Positions 42,133-52,397 of a DNA stretch of 64,000 bases are shown here, piece by piece (position 1 is the stretch's first letter; each line of letters starts with the position of its first letter). The stretch is taken from positions 29,839 through 93,838 of the forward strand of contig NZ_JALHMP010000004.1 of assembly GCF_022843985.1 (NCBI RefSeq). The letters are read 5' to 3'. This stretch comes from Phreatobacter sp. (GTDB lineage: Bacteria; Pseudomonadota; Alphaproteobacteria; Rhizobiales; Phreatobacteraceae). The notes under the pieces were generated by a model that did no database searches, had not been told where the DNA came from, and saw nothing but the letters and a program-made list of their open reading frames with translations. The translations under genes were made by a program, and so were the position numbers.

Positions 42133-44484
42133 TCAGGCGGCGGCCTGATCGCGGACGATGCCGCCGAACGCGTCGGCAAAACCGGCGATGAACCCGGGCA
42201 CCGCCTCGGCGGACAGGGTCCGGGCGAAATAAAAGCCCTGCGCCTGGTCACAGCCGAGATCGCGCACCCAGGCGAGATCGGCCGCCGTTTCGACGCCCTC
42301 GGCTGTGGTGACGAAACCGAGGCTCGCGGCGATGCCGACAATGGCCTCGACCACCGCCTTCCGGTTTTCCGGATCGGCTGCTCCAGACACGAAGCTGCGG
42401 TCGATCTTGAGCTTCTGGATCGGAAAGCGCGTGAGATAGCCCAGCGAGGAAAATCCGGTGCCGAAATCGTCCAGCGCAATGCGGATGCCGAGTGTGCGCA
42501 TATCCGTGAGGAACCGGCCACTCTCAGCCATCTGGTTCATGAACAGGGCCTCGGTGATCTCAACCTCGAGCCTGTCCGCCGGCAGATGGCTCACCGCCAG
42601 CGCCTGGGCGACGTGATTGAGGAGGGCGGCGGAGCCGAACTGCGCGGGCGAGATGTTCACCGCCACCCGGATCGGGTTTGGCCAAGCGGCGGCATCGAGA
42701 CAGGCGCGGCGCAGGACCCAGGCGCCGATGGGCTCGATCAACCCGGACTCTTCGGCGATGGGAATGAAGGCGTCCGGCGAGAGCAGACCGCGCTGGGGAT
42801 GTCGCCAGCGCAGCAGAGCCTCGAAACCGACGATGGCGCCGGCGCGAATGTCGATGATCGGCTGGTATGCGAGCCGCAGCTGGTTGCCGTCGAGGGCGGC
42901 GCGCAGGTCCTCCTGCAGCAGTCGCCGCTCCTCGGCCTCCCGGTGCATCGTGTCATCGAAGACCATCACCACGCCGCGGCCGTTGTCCTTGGCCCGGTAG
43001 AGCGCGAGGTCCGCATTGCGGATGAGGTCGTCGACCGTATCGTTTTCGCCCGATCCGAAGGCGATGCCCACGCTGGCACCCACCGTGATGCGCGCGCCGT
43101 CGATGGTCCTGGAACGGCTGATGCGGGCGATGATGCGCTGGGCAAGCTCGAGCACGTCGGAGCGGCGGGCGAAATCACTGATCACCATGCCGAATTCGTC
43201 GCCGCCAAAGCGGCCGAACACCACGCCCGGCTCGGCGAGGTCGCCGAGGTCTCGCGACACTGCCATCAGAAGGGCATCGCCGACGGGATGGCCGAGGGTG
43301 TCGTTCACCGCCTTGAACTGGTCGAGGTCGAGACAGGCCAGCGCGAAGCTGTTGCCGTTACGCCGCGCGGTCTCAAGACGCAGCGCCGCCAGTTCCCGGA
43401 AGCGGGTGCGGTTCGGCAGCCCCGTGAGCATGTCGGTGCGGGCCATCCAGACGACCTTCTGGCTCGCCAGCTTGCGGTCGGTGATGTCGGAACCGACCCC
43501 GCGCCAACCGACGTGCCAGCCGGATTCGTCGGCGAGCGGCTTGGCTGTCAGGGACCACCAGCGAGGTTCGCCGGCGATCTCGACCTGGATGTCCAGGTCG
43601 CGGAAGGGTTGCCGCTTCGCAATGGCGAGGCGCAGGGCCCGGCCGGTCTCCTCGTCTGCCATGTCGACGATGCGCCGCCCGACCAGCGACTGGCCCGCGA
43701 CCCCAGCGACCTCTCCGAAACGGGCGGAGTGCTGCACCACGGCGAACCCGGCGTCGGTGTCGAAGAGCCAGTCCGATCCGTTCTGTTCGAACTCGTTGAG
43801 CAGCAGCTCGATGATCTCGCCGCGTTCCTTCAGGCTCGCCTCTGCCCGGAAGCGCTCGCTGAAAAGACGAGAGGAATTGGCGACGCTCTGCACGACGATC
43901 CAGGAATAGGCGAGCAGCAGCAGGGTGAGGAAGACGACGTAGCTGTTGCCGGTCTCGATCAACCCGATCACTGATCCCACCGATAGGATGGCAACATAGG
44001 CGTAGGCGGCCGGGGGAATGGTTGCGAGAGCGAAACCGCCGGCACAGATCATGCCGGTGACGAGGCAGGCGATGACCAACTGGTCCTCGGGGGAGACGAT
44101 GCCAAACCACAGGACGGGAACGGCCGCCCACAGCGCCGCCAGGGCAGCGGCATGATAGGTCGCACGGCGGATCGCGCGGGCGGAGACATGTAGCCTGGGC
44201 TTGCGGCCACGCCGCAGGAACCAGGCCCGCGTCGTTAGCGCCACGACCGCCAGGATGGTGAGCGCCCAGGCGGCAAGAACGAGGGGGTTGGCCTCCTCGC
44301 GCGCCAGGAAGACCACGACGACGGCATTGATCAGGTTGGCCGCCATGGTCAGCGGGGAGAAGCGCGCCACGGCGTGGATCTGCGCCGCGCGGATCTGGCC
44401 TTCGTGCGCCGGCTCGTTGGGCACGTCCTTGCGCCAGCCCTCCCAGGCGTCGCGGATATGGGTGAGGGACGAAGCGGGCGTCAC
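42133..44484 (-). CDS. Membrane-anchored GGDEF-EAL cyclic-di-GMP enzyme
   Basis: Makes and/or degrades cyclic di-GMP. The 783-residue protein has six or so membrane helices (about residues 45-205), a PAS-like domain (~245-345), a GGDEF domain with intact GRFGGDEF motif, and an EAL domain with intact GFEALLRW, NISP and DDFGTG motifs. Both active sites look competent, so it could be bifunctional. GTG 44484 is chosen because TGAGG lies five bases upstream. The membrane sensor does not match a MASE pattern I can name. Confidence 0.92.
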   Translation of the reverse strand: MTPASSLTHIRDAWEGWRKDVPNEPAHEGQIRAAQIHAVARFSPLTMAANLINAVVVVFLAREEANPLVLAAWALTILAVVALTTRAWFLRRGRKPRLHVSARAIRRATYHAAALAALWAAVPVLWFGIVSPEDQLVIACLVTGMICAGGFALATIPPAAYAYVAILSVGSVIGLIETGNSYVVFLTLLLLAYSWIVVQSVANSSRLFSERFRAEASLKERGEIIELLLNEFEQNGSDWLFDTDAGFAVVQHSARFGEVAGVAGQSLVGRRIVDMADEETGRALRLAIAKRQPFRDLDIQVEIAGEPRWWSLTAKPLADESGWHVGWRGVGSDITDRKLASQKVVWMARTDMLTGLPNRTRFRELAALRLETARRNGNSFALACLDLDQFKAVNDTLGHPVGDALLMAVSRDLGDLAEPGVVFGRFGGDEFGMVISDFARRSDVLELAQRIIARISRSRTIDGARITVGASVGIAFGSGENDTVDDLIRNADLALYRAKDNGRGVVMVFDDTMHREAEERRLLQEDLRAALDGNQLRLAYQPIIDIRAGAIVGFEALLRWRHPQRGLLSPDAFIPIAEESGLIEPIGAWVLRRACLDAAAWPNPIRVAVNISPAQFGSAALLNHVAQALAVSHLPADRLEVEITEALFMNQMAESGRFLTDMRTLGIRIALDDFGTGFSSLGYLTRFPIQKLKIDRSFVSGAADPENRKAVVEAIVGIAASLGFVTTAEGVETAADLAWVRDLGCDQAQGFYFARTLSAEAVPGFIAGFADAFGGIVRDQAAA

Positions 44485-44581
44485 ACAAACCTCAGGTGGC
44501 AATGAAGTACCACCCGCACCCTGACCCGACGGCACTTAAGAAACACTCAACCGATAGGGGACTGTTGCCTCGTCCCGGCCG

Positions 44582-45097
44582 TCAGCCGCAGCGGCCATCC
44601 GTAACCGAGCGGCGGATGGCTCGCAGCCCGTCGCGGGTGCTGCCCCACAGGTCGGCCCCGACCGCCGTTTCCATCTTCACATGTTCGGCTTCCCACAGCG
44701 GGATCGCTGCCGAGAGCAGGGCCGCCCCCGCTTCCGTCAGCGCCGGGCGGACAGCACGGCCCTGGCCGGTGGAGACGCTGACGAGGCCCGCCGCTTCGAG
44801 GCGCTTGAGGTTGCGCGTCATCGTCGTGCGGTCGAGGGCGAGCGCCTCGGACAAGGCGGTCACCGAATTGGTCCTGGCGAGAGCGAGTGCCGCCAGGATG
44901 TTGAACTGAGTAACCTCGAGGCCGAGCGGGGCGAGGGCGCGATTGTAGGCGCGCGTCACCGCATGGGCGGTCATCCGTGTCTGGTAGCAGATGCAGGACC
45001 GGGCGATGCGGGTCACCGTCGCCTCGTCCGGAGCCCCGCGGATTGCCGGGGCCGGTAGCGGGCTGGTCTGATGCATCTGGCTGGTCACCGTCGTCAT
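44582..45097 (-). CDS. MarR family regulator
   Basis: A 171-residue MarR protein. The winged helix is VTALSEALALDRTTMTRNLKRLEAAGLVS, followed by the wing GQGRAVRPALTEAGAALL. The N-terminal helix carries the cysteines of SCICYQTRMTAHAV, placed roughly where OhrR-type peroxide sensors have their reactive Cys. It is divergent from groES across about 220 bases. No target is adjacent. Confidence 0.87.
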   Translation of the reverse strand: MTTVTSQMHQTSPLPAPAIRGAPDEATVTRIARSCICYQTRMTAHAVTRAYNRALAPLGLEVTQFNILAALALARTNSVTALSEALALDRTTMTRNLKRLEAAGLVSVSTGQGRAVRPALTEAGAALLSAAIPLWEAEHVKMETAVGADLWGSTRDGLRAIRRSVTDGRCG

Positions 45098-45179
45098 GGC
45101 GTCACGATCCGGCGCGAAGGGTCCCGCGTCAAGACGATGTGGGGGCTGGCATCCGCTTTAACCATAGTCCGGTTCGTCC

Positions 45180-45208
45180 TTGACTCCCGATACCGCCCGG
45201 ACTATCTC
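45180..45208 (+). promoter_or_regulatory. Promoter of groESL
   Basis: TTGACT at 45180-45185, 17 bases, TATCTC at 45203-45208. The preceding C makes CTTGAC, so a sigma-32 component is possible. The predicted start lies next to the CIRCE element. A CtrA-like half-site TTAACCAT sits at 45158-45165. Confidence 0.6.
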
Positions 45209-45219
45209 CACCGCGGGCG

Positions 45220-45246
45220 CTAGCAGTCACATCAGGTGAGTGCTAA
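45220..45246. promoter_or_regulatory. CIRCE element (HrcA operator) with one degenerate arm
   Basis: CTAGCAGTC, nine bases, GAGTGCTAA. The right arm matches the CIRCE consensus exactly and the left arm (TTAGCACTC) differs at two positions. It lies between the promoter and groES as expected. HrcA itself is not encoded here. Confidence 0.85.
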
Positions 45247-45315
45247 CAGCCCCGGCCGACGGGCCGCCAAACATTTCCGCGGCTTCGGGCCGCTCATGTC
45301 AGGGACACCAGATCC

Positions 45316-45606
45316 ATGAAGTTCCGTCCGCTGCACGACCGCGTGGTCGTCCGCCGCCTCGAGGGCGAAGAGAAGACCAAGGGTGGCATCATCATCCCGG
45401 ATACCGCCAAGGAGAAGCCGCAGGAGGGTGAAATCCTGGCGGTTGGTCCGGGCGGCCGCGACGAGGCCGGCAAGCTCGTCCCGCTCGACGTCAAGAAGGG
45501 CGACAAGGTGCTGTTCGGCAAGTGGTCCGGCACCGAAGTGAAGATCGACGGTGTCGACCTCCTCATCATGAAGGAGAGCGACATCATGGGCGTGATCGCG
45601 AAGTAA
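45316..45606 (+). CDS. groES: Co-chaperonin GroES
   Basis: A 96-residue lid of the GroEL chaperonin. It has [40 protein letters not shown] (with the mobile loop) and the family ending [12 protein letters not shown]. It is the first gene of the operon and begins 70 bases after CIRCE. Confidence 0.98.
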   Translation: MKFRPLHDRVVVRRLEGEEKTKGGIIIPDTAKEKPQEGEILAVGPGGRDEAGKLVPLDVKKGDKVLFGKWSGTEVKIDGVDLLIMKESDIMGVIAK

Positions 45607-45654
45607 GTCGCGAACCGCTCTCTCCATCCCATTCATTCATTCCGACAGGAGTAA

Positions 45655-47301
<1,647 letters not shown>

Positions 47302-47314
47302 GGAAGACCGGAAA

Positions 47315-47385
47315 TGCCGCCCATCACCGGACGTGGCGCGAGCCGGGCAAGCCCGGCGCGCGCGGGCGGCATGGATGTCTGATCC
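47315..47385. repeat. Direct repeat unit 1 downstream of groEL
   Basis: A 71-base unit beginning TGCCGCCCATCACCGG and containing the palindrome GCCGGGC-AA-GCCCGGC. It ends with GGCGGCATGGATGTCTGATCC, which resembles the 3' end of groEL (GGCGGCATGGACTTCTGA). It matches unit 2 at 70 of 71 positions. Confidence 0.9.
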
Positions 47386-47410
47386 ACGCCATCCAGGCTC
47401 ACTTTCGGAA

Positions 47411-47434
47411 GGGGCGCCGCGAGGCGCCCCTTTT
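47411..47434 (+). terminator. Rho-independent terminator of groESL
   Basis: Eight-base arms GGGGCGCC and GGCGCCCC, tetraloop GCGA, then TTTT. It lies between the two direct repeats. A decayed copy follows the second repeat at about 47530-47555. Confidence 0.93.
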
Positions 47435-47440
47435 CGTTGG

Positions 47441-47511
47441 TGCCGCCCATCACCGGACGTGGCGCGAGCCGGGCAAGCCCGGCGCGCGCGGGCGGCATGG
47501 ATTTCTGATCC
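47441..47511. repeat. Direct repeat unit 2 downstream of groEL
   Basis: Second copy of the 71-base unit, 126 bases after the first. The following sequence keeps a weakened form of the terminator (GGCGCGCCACGAGGCATCCC), so the whole ~126-base block was duplicated and the outer terminator then degenerated. The rest of the gap to 47805 holds no gene. Confidence 0.9.
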
Positions 47512-47805
47512 GGCCCATCTGTTCGCAGTCGGAAGGCGCGCCACGAGGCATCCCTTGGTCTTTGGTGGCGTCCGATGTCAAAACGCCGCTCATTCCCGCC
47601 CGGACCCCGGAATTCATGGCGAAACAGGCCCCGCCGGGCGTCTTTCTTGTCGGATTGGACGAAGGTCCTGTTCCCGGACGGAACGAGATCGCAGCATGTG
47701 CGGCGAAGCTTGCACTTGACCTTTTGACGCAGTGCATCAGTGTCTGATCCCAGCGACGTCAGTGAGCCCGTCACAACGGCCGAAAGTCGCAAGAGGAGAC
47801 GCCCC

Positions 47806-48930
47806 ATGACTGAGACCCCTGCTTCGGCGCCGCCGAAGTCCGATCGCCGTCGCTTCCTGGCCCTTGCCGGCGCGACCGCCGCGGCCACCGTCGCCGCCCC
47901 CAACGTGTCCAACGCCCAGACCATGACGCTCCGCTTCCAGTCCACCTGGCCGCAGCGCGACATCTTCCATGAGTTCTGCAATGACTACGCCGCCCGCGTG
48001 AACGCGATTTCCGGCGGTCGCCTGCGGCTCGAGGTTCTGGCCGCCGGCGCCGTCGTTCCCGCCTTCCAGCTGCAGGACGCCGTCCATGCCGGCATCCTCG
48101 ACGGCGGCCACGGCGTCACCGCCTACTGGTTCGGCAAGAACAAGGCCTATTCGCTGTTCGGTACCCCGCCGGCCTATGGCTGGGACGCGCACAACTTCCT
48201 CGCCTGGATGAACTATGGCGGCGGCTATGACCTCTACAACGAGCTGGTGACCCAGATCACCCGCGTCAACGTCGTCGGCTTCCTCACCGGCCCGATGCCC
48301 TGCCAGCCGCTCGGCTGGTTCAAGCGCGAGCTGACCCAGGCGAGCGACCTGCGCGGCCTCAAGTATCGCACGGTGGGCCTGGCCGCGGACCTGTTCAACG
48401 AGCTGGGATCGGCCGTCACCATCCTCCCGGGCGGCGAGATCGTCCCCGCCCTCGAGCGCGGCCTCATCGACGGCGCCGAGTTCAACAACCCGACCTCGGA
48501 TACGATCCTCGGCTTCCCCGACGTGTCGAAGGTCTACATGCTGCAGAGCTATCACCAGGCGGCGGAAGCCTTCGAGGTGATCTTCAACAAGGGCAAGTAC
48601 GACGCCATGGGCGCCGAGCAGAAGGCGATCCTGAAGTTCGCCGCCGAATCCGCCTCCTCCGACATGTACTGGAAGGCGCTCGACCGCTACTCCAGGGACC
48701 TCGCCGCCCTGCGCGGCCGTGGCGTCAACGTCATCAAGACGCCGGACGCGATCCTCAAGGCGCAGCTCGAGGCCTGGGACAAGGTCGTGGCGCGCCTGTC
48801 GGCCGAGAACCCCTTCTTCAAGAAGGTGATCGACAGCCAGCGTGCCTGGGCGCAGCGGACGGTCGGCTACGAGCGCGTCAACACGCCTTCGCGCGACATG
48901 TCCTACACCCACTTCTTCGGCGCCTCCTGA
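47806..48930 (+). CDS. TRAP transporter substrate-binding protein
   Basis: Periplasmic receptor of a tripartite ATP-independent transporter. The 374-residue protein has a twin-arginine signal (SDRRRFLALAGATAAATVA) cut near NAQ. Mature motifs are LRFQSTWPQRDIFHEF, LPGGEIVPALERGLIDGAEFNNPTSD (arginine in the carboxylate-binding region) and YHQAAEAFEVIFNKGKY. The pattern resembles the 2-oxoacid/mannonate-type DctP relatives that dimerise. GAGGAG precedes ATG 47806. It leads the operon with the two permease genes. Confidence 0.93.
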   Translation: MTETPASAPPKSDRRRFLALAGATAAATVAAPNVSNAQTMTLRFQSTWPQRDIFHEFCNDYAARVNAISGGRLRLEVLAAGAVVPAFQLQDAVHAGILDGGHGVTAYWFGKNKAYSLFGTPPAYGWDAHNFLAWMNYGGGYDLYNELVTQITRVNVVGFLTGPMPCQPLGWFKRELTQASDLRGLKYRTVGLAADLFNELGSAVTILPGGEIVPALERGLIDGAEFNNPTSDTILGFPDVSKVYMLQSYHQAAEAFEVIFNKGKYDAMGAEQKAILKFAAESASSDMYWKALDRYSRDLAALRGRGVNVIKTPDAILKAQLEAWDKVVARLSAENPFFKKVIDSQRAWAQRTVGYERVNTPSRDMSYTHFFGAS

Positions 48931-48943
48931 TCCTCAGCAAGCG

Positions 48944-48968
48944 AAGGCGGCGGCACCCCCGCCGCCTT
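48944..48968 (+). promoter_or_regulatory. Stem-loop between TRAP receptor and permease genes
   Basis: Ten-base arms AAGGCGGCGG and CCGCCGCCTT around a five-base loop, without a T-run. It starts 14 bases after the receptor's stop. Such structures often protect the upstream mRNA and keep the receptor in excess over the permeases. Confidence 0.6.
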
Positions 48969-49023
48969 CCTGCCGCCGGCGGCGTCGGCCGCCGTCCCGT
49001 CTGATCCGTGCCTGGACATCCTG

Positions 49024-49710
49024 ATGGCGCCCAATCCCTATTTTCTGTCCATGCTGCTCGGCAGCTGGGCGCTTGCCTGCGCAGCGATCCTCTGGCTGAT
49101 GTTCCGCCGCACCGGAACCGATCGCCTGATGGCCCTGCTCCTTGCCGTCGACGACGTCTCGACCGTCATCGGCAAGACCGCGGCCTGGTCGATCGTCGTG
49201 CTCACCATCGCCATCTGCTACGAGGTCTTCGCCCGCTACATCCTGCAGGCCCCGACCATGTGGGCCTTCGACGTCAGCTACATGCTCTACGGCGTCCTGT
49301 TCATGCTCGCCGGTCCCTATGCGCTTGCCCGCAACGGCCATGTGCGCGGCGACTTCCTCTACCGGGAATGGGCCCCGCGGACGCAGGCGAGACTCGACCT
49401 GCTCCTCTACTTCGTCTTCTTCTTCCCCGGCATCCTCGCCCTCTGCTATGCCGGATTCACCTTCGCCAATTTCTCGTGGTTCATCTTCGAGCGCTCGGCC
49501 AATTCGCCGAACGGCCCCTATGTCTTCCCCTTCAAGTCGCTGATTCCGGTGGTCGGCGGCCTCATGGTCATCCAGGGCCTCGCCGAAGTGGTCCGCTGCG
49601 TCCTGTGCATCCGCACCGGCCAGTGGCCGCCGCGGCTCCATGACGTGGAAGAGACCGAAAAGATCATCCTTGAACAGGCCGAGGCGGCCAAGACGAAAGG
49701 GGCCGCCTGA
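49024..49710 (+). CDS. TRAP transporter small permease (DctQ type)
   Basis: A 228-residue protein with four membrane helices typical of DctQ, preceded by an extra N-terminal helix. The pattern IAICYEVFARYILQAPTMWAFDVSYMLYGVLFMLAGPYALARNGHVRGDFLY is diagnostic. ATG 49024 lacks a strong ribosome-binding site. Its stop shares one base with the start of the large permease gene (TGATG). Confidence 0.93.
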   Translation: MAPNPYFLSMLLGSWALACAAILWLMFRRTGTDRLMALLLAVDDVSTVIGKTAAWSIVVLTIAICYEVFARYILQAPTMWAFDVSYMLYGVLFMLAGPYALARNGHVRGDFLYREWAPRTQARLDLLLYFVFFFPGILALCYAGFTFANFSWFIFERSANSPNGPYVFPFKSLIPVVGGLMVIQGLAEVVRCVLCIRTGQWPPRLHDVEETEKIILEQAEAAKTKGAA

Positions 49711-51281
49711 TGTTCGGCATGACGATCGGCAATCCTGAACTGGGCGTGCTCATGCTCGTCCTGTTCGTCATCTTCATCATGCTCGGCTTCCCCATCGCCT
49801 TCACGCTGATGGCGCTGGGCGTCATGTTCGGCTACGCGGCGCAGGGCGACATCGTCTTCGCCCTGGTGGTGCAGCGCACCTATTCGGTGATGACCAACGA
49901 CGTGCTCGTCGCCATCCCGCTCTTCATCTTCATGGGCTACATCATCGAGCGGGCGAACATCCTCGACCGGTTGTTCAGTTCGGTCCAGCAGGCCCTCGGC
50001 GGCGTGCCGGGCTCGCTGGCGGTGACGACCCTCATCACCTGCACCATCTTCGCCACCGCCACCGGCATCGTCGGTGCCGTGGTCACGCTGATGGGCCTCC
50101 TCGCCTTCCCGGCCATGCTGCGCGCCGGTTATGACGAGCGGCTGTCGGCCGGCGTCGTCTGCGCCGGTGGCTGTCTCGGCATTCTCATCCCGCCGAGCGT
50201 CATGCTCATCCTCTACGGCGCCACGGCCGGCGTCTCGGTGCCGAAGCTCTATGCCGGCGCCTTCTTCCCCGGCCTGCTGCTGGCCACGCTCTACATCCTC
50301 TATGTCATCATCCGCTGCATGCTGAACCCGGCGCTGGCGCCGAAGCTGCCCAAGGAGCAGCGCATGCCGCTCGGCTTCGACTTCGCCAAGGACAAGATGT
50401 CCCTGGTCAAGTATGCGGTCATCGTCGCCCTGGCCCTGCCGGCCGCCTATGCGACGATCTACGGGCTGGAATGGCTCGTGAACATGTTCCGGGTGATGAC
50501 CACCCCCGCCGGCGTGACGCCGCGCCAGATCGACTACAACGTGCCGGCCTTGCTGCCCCACGTCATCCTCGGCGGCGGCGCCATCGGCCTCGTGCTTCTG
50601 CTCATCCTCGGCAAGCCCGTGTTCAAGGAGCTGGCGCGCAGCTTCTTCCCGCTGACGCTGCTCATCATGTCGGTGCTCGGCGCCATCTTCTTCGGCATCG
50701 CCACGCCGACCGAGGCCGCCGCCGTCGGGGCCCTCGGCTCGGTGCTGCTGGCCACCGCCTACCGCTCCATCAGCTTCGTCAAGCTCAAGGAATCGGTGTT
50801 CCTGACCGCTCGCACCTCGGCCATGGTCTGCTGGCTCTTCGTCGGCTCCTTCATCTTCTCGTCGATCTTCGCCATCCTCGGCGGTCACGAGCCGATCAAG
50901 GCCTTCGTGGCGATGCTGAACCTGTCGCCGACCATGTTCCTGATCCTCGCCCAGGTGATCATCTTCGTCCTCGGCTGGCCGCTGGAATGGACGGAGATCA
51001 TCGTCATCTTCGTGCCGATCTTCCTGCCGCTGCTGGAGACGTTCAAGATCGATCCGCTGTTCTTCGGCATCCTGATCGCACTGAACATCCAGACGTCGTT
51101 CCTGTCGCCACCGGTGGCGATGGCGCCCTTCTATCTGAAGGGCGTCGCACCGGCGCATGTCACCATCAACCAGATCTTCTCCGGGGTGATGCCCTTCATC
51201 TTCATCGTCGTCGCCTGCATGGTGATCGTCTACACCTTCCCCGGCATCGCGATGTGGCTGCCCGGCGTGCTCTACCGGTAA
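49710..51281 (+). CDS. TRAP transporter large permease (DctM type)
   Basis: A 523-residue polytopic protein, the sodium-coupled transport subunit. Family stretches include ERANILDRLFSSVQQALGGVPGSLAV, GGCLGILIPPSVMLILYGATAGVSVPKLYAGAFFPGLLLA and FFGIATPTEAAAVGALGS. An insertion of about 60 residues near 220-280 separates the two halves and is common in this subgroup. It ends three bases before the converging inhibitor gene. The transported acid is unknown. Confidence 0.94.
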   Translation: MFGMTIGNPELGVLMLVLFVIFIMLGFPIAFTLMALGVMFGYAAQGDIVFALVVQRTYSVMTNDVLVAIPLFIFMGYIIERANILDRLFSSVQQALGGVPGSLAVTTLITCTIFATATGIVGAVVTLMGLLAFPAMLRAGYDERLSAGVVCAGGCLGILIPPSVMLILYGATAGVSVPKLYAGAFFPGLLLATLYILYVIIRCMLNPALAPKLPKEQRMPLGFDFAKDKMSLVKYAVIVALALPAAYATIYGLEWLVNMFRVMTTPAGVTPRQIDYNVPALLPHVILGGGAIGLVLLLILGKPVFKELARSFFPLTLLIMSVLGAIFFGIATPTEAAAVGALGSVLLATAYRSISFVKLKESVFLTARTSAMVCWLFVGSFIFSSIFAILGGHEPIKAFVAMLNLSPTMFLILAQVIIFVLGWPLEWTEIIVIFVPIFLPLLETFKIDPLFFGILIALNIQTSFLSPPVAMAPFYLKGVAPAHVTINQIFSGVMPFIFIVVACMVIVYTFPGIAMWLPGVLYR

Positions 51282-51284
51282 GCA

Positions 51285-51614
51285 TCAGCCGCAGGTGGCG
51301 CTCCGCACGATGCCGCGGTCGTCCAGACCAAAGGTCAGGCGGTTCGGCCGGAAATCCCGCGTACAGATCGCGCAGTAGCGGACGACGAGGGACCGCGGAG
51401 CGCGGTAGCGCGCCTGCACCACGGCCTGCGGCAGGCCGATGAAGCGCCGTGCGACCGGCAGGGCCCGCCGGCAGCGCCGCATGGCGGCCTGGAAGGGCGC
51501 GCTGGACGGCCCCGTCGCCCCTGCCGGCTGGGCGTTGGCGCTGCCCGATGGCCCCGGGGTTGCGAGGATGACGGCCGCGGCGAAAGCCGCAGCGGACAAG
51601 ATGGCGAAACGCAT
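51285..51614 (-). CDS. Secreted I78-like peptidase inhibitor
   Basis: A 109-residue exported protein. It has a signal peptide MRFAILSAAAFAAAVILATP (cleavage near ANAQ) and a C-terminal block FRPNRLTFGLDDRGIVRSATCG. That block matches the end of I78 (elastase/subtilisin inhibitor) proteins, including the RLxxxLDDxGxI pattern and terminal CG. RFIGLPQAVVQ fits the family's first helix. Extra cysteines in RYCAICTRDF are unusual. GGAGG precedes ATG 51614. Confidence 0.75.
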   Translation of the reverse strand: MRFAILSAAAFAAAVILATPGPSGSANAQPAGATGPSSAPFQAAMRRCRRALPVARRFIGLPQAVVQARYRAPRSLVVRYCAICTRDFRPNRLTFGLDDRGIVRSATCG

Positions 51615-51680
51615 GGGCACCTCCTGCTCGGTTCGCCCCTGTCTAGCGCCGAACCATGGCGTCATCGTGCCGGCGGCTGC

Positions 51681-52397
51681 TCAGGACGGGAGAGCCATCC
51701 GCGCCGTGGCCTGCATGGCGTCGGAGACGATGCGCCCGTCCACCAGATGGACGCGGCGGTCCATCCGCTCGGCCAGGTCGATGGCATGGGTCACCGCCAC
51801 AACCGATCGTCCGTCGCGGTCGACGAGGTCGCGCAGGATCTGGAACACCTGCTCCGAGGACTTGGAATCGAGGCTGCCGGTGGGCTCGTCGGCGAGGATG
51901 ACCGGCGGGTCATTGGCCAGCGCCCGTGCCACCGCCACTCGCTGGCGCTGGCCGCCGGAGAGCTGGTCGGGGCGCTTGGCGAGATGGTCCTCCAGACCGA
52001 GGGACGACAGGAGGCCCTCCGCCCGCTCCTTCATCTGCCGGGGGGTGAGTTTGCCCAGCGCCCGCATCGGCAACATGACGTTCTGCGTCGTGGTGAATTC
52101 CGGCAGGAGGAAGTGGAACTGGAAGATGAAGCCGAGCGTCGCCAGCCGGATCTCGGCGCGCTCGTCATCGACCAGGGTGCTGGTGTCGCGCCCCCTGACC
52201 AGCACCTCGCCGGTCGTGGGCACGTCGAGCAGGCCGAGGAGATAGAGCAGCGACGACTTCCCCGAGCCGGAGGGACCCGTGATCGCCACGAACTGCTTCT
52301 CGTGGATGAGGAGATCGATATCGGCAACCAGCGTCACCGGCACGGTACCCGGCAGGATGCGGGTCGCCTTGCGGGTCTCGATCAGCGGGACGCTCAT
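51681..52397 (-). CDS. ABC transporter ATPase, LolD/MacB type
   Basis: A 238-residue nucleotide-binding subunit with Walker A GPSGSGKSSLL near residues 40-50. The signature is LSGGQRQRVAVARALAND, Walker B is VILADEPTGSLDS and the H-loop is VVAVTHAIDLAERM. The start overlaps the permease stop by four bases. With the FtsX-like permease and membrane-fusion protein it forms a type VII (MacB/LolCDE-like) system. Confidence 0.93.
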   Translation of the reverse strand: MSVPLIETRKATRILPGTVPVTLVADIDLLIHEKQFVAITGPSGSGKSSLLYLLGLLDVPTTGEVLVRGRDTSTLVDDERAEIRLATLGFIFQFHFLLPEFTTTQNVMLPMRALGKLTPRQMKERAEGLLSSLGLEDHLAKRPDQLSGGQRQRVAVARALANDPPVILADEPTGSLDSKSSEQVFQILRDLVDRDGRSVVAVTHAIDLAERMDRRVHLVDGRIVSDAMQATARMALPS

